64,000 nt of DNA from Kiritimatiellia bacterium (lineage in GTDB: Bacteria; Verrucomicrobiota; Kiritimatiellia; RFP12; UBA1067). The stretch is from the NCBI GenBank assembly GCA_028686345.1, contig JAQUCE010000001.1:39626-103625 (forward strand), in the 5' to 3' direction. Both the position numbers and the translations under genes were made by a program. Shown piece by piece: positions 61,598 through 64,000 of this stretch. The notes beneath the pieces were generated by a model. It had not been told where the DNA came from. It saw nothing but the letters and a program-made list of their open reading frames with translations, and did not search any database. The first letter of the stretch is position 1. Each line of letters starts with the position of its first letter.

Positions 61598-61613
61598 ATT
61601 TAAGGGCCATTAA

Positions 61614-63284
61614 ATGAAAAAAAAATTATTTACTATAACGCTCGCTTTGAGTATCGCTGTTGCAATGCCGCTAAAATTATTTGGCTGGGGCGACGGACAT
61701 GACCACGTCAATCGCCTGGCTCTGACGGTAATGCCGCCTGAGATAAAAGCTTTTCTGGGCGAAGCGAATGCGCAGAAGTTTGTGAGGTGGTCACATGTTC
61801 CTGATGACTTCACCCCTTGGACTGAGCTTAAGAATGTGACTCTTTGCGCGGAAGATCTGGAGGTTTTGAAGCAGCAGGGCATGAATAGCCCATATGCACT
61901 GCACAGCCATAAAGGCCACGCCATCAACTTTATCCTTTTAGTGAAGGCCTTCCATGCGCAGGAACCGGAGCGGGCGGCCTTCTGGATGTCCACGCTGATG
62001 CACACAATTGCCGATGAGCTGGCTTGTAACCATGATCCATTGATTCACATCATGACCTACGGGTTTAAAGCCTACGGCATGGATATGGGCGAGGGTATTG
62101 GCGTTGATTTTGCTGATGTTGCCAAGACGGAAGCGGGCGACGCTGTTATACAGGAAATCCTAAAAGATGCTAAGCTCCGCGTTACTGCCAACGACGGGCA
62201 GTCAGCTCTGCTTAAACTGATGATGTCGGCCATTGAGGGCAATGCCTATATGACCCAGCGCGGCAGCCGTATAGCGGCATCGTACGCGGCAGGGGCATCG
62301 GATGCTGTGCGACGCGACAGCATTCACGCCATGGCCGAGCTGGGGGTGCAGGGGATTCAGGAGTCGCTGAATGTTATTCTGACTGCCTGGGAGCTTGCCA
62401 AAAAGAATCAAATACCTGAGTTCAACGATGCGCTGGAGAGGGAGTACCAACTGGCTGCAGCGGAATTCGGTAAAAAGAGAGCGCTGCGGCACGACTCGCT
62501 TTTCACAAAACTGCTTGACGAAGAGACAGAGATCGAGCCCTACGTCGGTGCGCTGGTTGAGCCCTCAATCTCAATGAATCAGGCTAAGCTCGGGTTCAGC
62601 TCAAAATTAATCACAGCCTCGATTGTGCGCACCATGCGCAAGCACGGCAAACCTTGCCGCTTCGTTGATCTCAGGGTGGCGGAGCAGGAGGGATTTCCTG
62701 TACCGTCAAAAATGCCGCTGCTTGTCATCTGTGCGGGCAGCTTTCATGTGTCAAAAGAGGTTAAGAGCCATTTGGCTGCATACACTGCAAGCGGTGGAAA
62801 GTTGCTGTGGATCGGCGGCGGCCATGGGGAGCAGCTGGGCGAGCTCTCAAAGGCGATGCAGCAGGCTGATCCAGAGATTATGCCGGTTTCAAATAAATAC
62901 GGTGAGGATTCGCTGACCCTGACGCAGGCTGTGATCGGATTTTGCCCGGAGTTTGAGCAGGCTCTCGGTGCACGCGAGTATCGATTTACACACAACCCGA
63001 ACACCCCGGCAGGGTGGCAGAAACCGGTCTGTAACTATTATATTAAGCGTGAAAGTGATAACATTGTTCCCTTGGCTGAGCTGACTGTGGATGGGCACAG
63101 GATGATCGTCGCGGCTGCGTATAAGAGCAGCGCAGGGGCAGCTCAATATCTTTTCCTGCCGGAGTATCTTGTCTCGCCCTATTTATTGTCGCATGAAACA
63201 GCGATCAAAGATCCATCACAGCCGATACTTGACAGTTTCGGCACAAAGATTTTACAGGCATCAGTAAAAGTGCTGCTGCCTTAA
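61614..63284 (+). CDS. Secreted protein with zinc-dependent phospholipase C/S1-P1 nuclease-like N-terminal region
   Basis: Signal peptide; GWGDGHDHVNRLAL...WSHVPDDFT...HKGHAINFILLVKAF...LMHTIADELACNHDPLIHIM (His/Asp-rich). Confidence 0.6.
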   Translation: MKKKLFTITLALSIAVAMPLKLFGWGDGHDHVNRLALTVMPPEIKAFLGEANAQKFVRWSHVPDDFTPWTELKNVTLCAEDLEVLKQQGMNSPYALHSHKGHAINFILLVKAFHAQEPERAAFWMSTLMHTIADELACNHDPLIHIMTYGFKAYGMDMGEGIGVDFADVAKTEAGDAVIQEILKDAKLRVTANDGQSALLKLMMSAIEGNAYMTQRGSRIAASYAAGASDAVRRDSIHAMAELGVQGIQESLNVILTAWELAKKNQIPEFNDALEREYQLAAAEFGKKRALRHDSLFTKLLDEETEIEPYVGALVEPSISMNQAKLGFSSKLITASIVRTMRKHGKPCRFVDLRVAEQEGFPVPSKMPLLVICAGSFHVSKEVKSHLAAYTASGGKLLWIGGGHGEQLGELSKAMQQADPEIMPVSNKYGEDSLTLTQAVIGFCPEFEQALGAREYRFTHNPNTPAGWQKPVCNYYIKRESDNIVPLAELTVDGHRMIVAAAYKSSAGAAQYLFLPEYLVSPYLLSHETAIKDPSQPILDSFGTKILQASVKVLLP

Positions 63285-63310
63285 CAATGGCTGACAGAGG
63301 AACCTGGATT

Positions 63311-63817
63311 ATGTTTGATATACGCAGAGTTGTCACTGAGCAGGATGTGGCCGAGGTCGCGCTTTTAGCGCGCGAGATATGGAGCCAGCACTACCTGCCG
63401 ATTATTGGTCAGGCGCAGGTTGATTACATGCTGGATAAATACCAGAGCGTACCTGCCATCACCGGGCAGATGGCTGAAGGTTATGAGTATTATCTGGCAG
63501 TGAATCAAGGAGCATCCGCCGGGTATCTGGCGCTGGTGCCTGATGTTGCGGCATCGACGCTGATGATCAGCAAGATCTATGTGAAGCACGGCTTGCGCGG
63601 TCAGTGCATTGGGCGCAAGATGCTGGCCCTGGCGGAAAGACGCTGCAGTGAACGCGGGTTGAGATCCATTTGGTTGACAGTCAACAAGCACAACCGCCAA
63701 TCGATCCAGTGGTATGAGCGCAACGGGTTTGTGAATGCCGGCGCGCTGGTGGCCGATATTGGCGGCGGATTTGTGATGGATGACCTTAAGATGGTGAAAG
63801 AGCACGCTGAAGCGTGA
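63311..63817 (+). CDS. GNAT-family N-acetyltransferase
   Basis: ISKIYVKHGLRGQCIGRKMLALAERRCSERGLRSIWLTVNKHNRQSIQWYERNGF. Confidence 0.92.
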   Translation: MFDIRRVVTEQDVAEVALLAREIWSQHYLPIIGQAQVDYMLDKYQSVPAITGQMAEGYEYYLAVNQGASAGYLALVPDVAASTLMISKIYVKHGLRGQCIGRKMLALAERRCSERGLRSIWLTVNKHNRQSIQWYERNGFVNAGALVADIGGGFVMDDLKMVKEHAEA

Positions 63818-64000
63818 ACAACGAACGGTTGCTGCGCAAGGTTTGTTGTCCAGCCTTTAGGCTGCCTGGCAACAAAGAGCACGCTGAAGCGTGAACAACG
63901 AACGGTTGCTGCGTAAGGTTTGTTGTCCAGCCTTTAGGCTGCCTGGCAATAAAGAGCACGCTGAATCGTGAACAACGAACGGTTGCTGCGTAAGGTTTGT
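63801..64000. repeat. 77-bp tandem repeat running off window edge
   Basis: agcacgctga at 63801, 63878, 63955; overlaps GNAT stop codon. Confidence 0.95.

Overview
This is a bacterial chromosomal window. The gene content (Tat-signal Gfo/Idh/MocA oxidoreductases, DUF1080, S23-type four-helix-bundle proteins, an eukaryote-like IleRS, 'DSDGDGMDNYSEWKAGTDP' C-termini) suggests the PVC group, perhaps Kiritimatiellota or Lentisphaerota; that is inference only. From left to right it holds: part of a Tad/Flp pilus locus (TadE/G-like proteins, CpaB, CpaC secretin, FHA-CpaF ATPase); a defence/TA island (HsdR, an HsdM-HsdS fusion with an in-frame DUF559-like nuclease domain bounded by ~39-bp inverted repeats, a GHKL ATPase with an internal deletion, a HEPN protein, a higA-like relic, a Phd/PIN pair); a PQQ-propeller protein, SSS symporter and glutamate dehydrogenase; an Rpn/PD-(D/E)XK protein; a four-gene operon joined by 4-nt ATGA overlaps (GAF/ATP-grasp/nucleotidyltransferase protein, two small membrane proteins, B12-radical SAM); sugar/polysaccharide catabolism genes; ileS; argF-like and pyrB-like genes; an electron-bifurcating-type [FeFe] hydrogenase (NuoE, NuoF-GltD fusion, HydA) with repeats between its genes; and hydrolases, an internally deleted mscS and a GNAT. 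Intergenic DNA is unusually rich in dispersed palindromic repeats and short tandem arrays (34-bp x8, 62-bp, 77-bp, and 9-bp GGCCCAT arrays flanking an S23 gene). No rRNA, tRNA, transposase, integrase, reverse transcriptase or genuine CRISPR array was recognised. All calls come from reading the sequence and supplied translations; no database search was possible.
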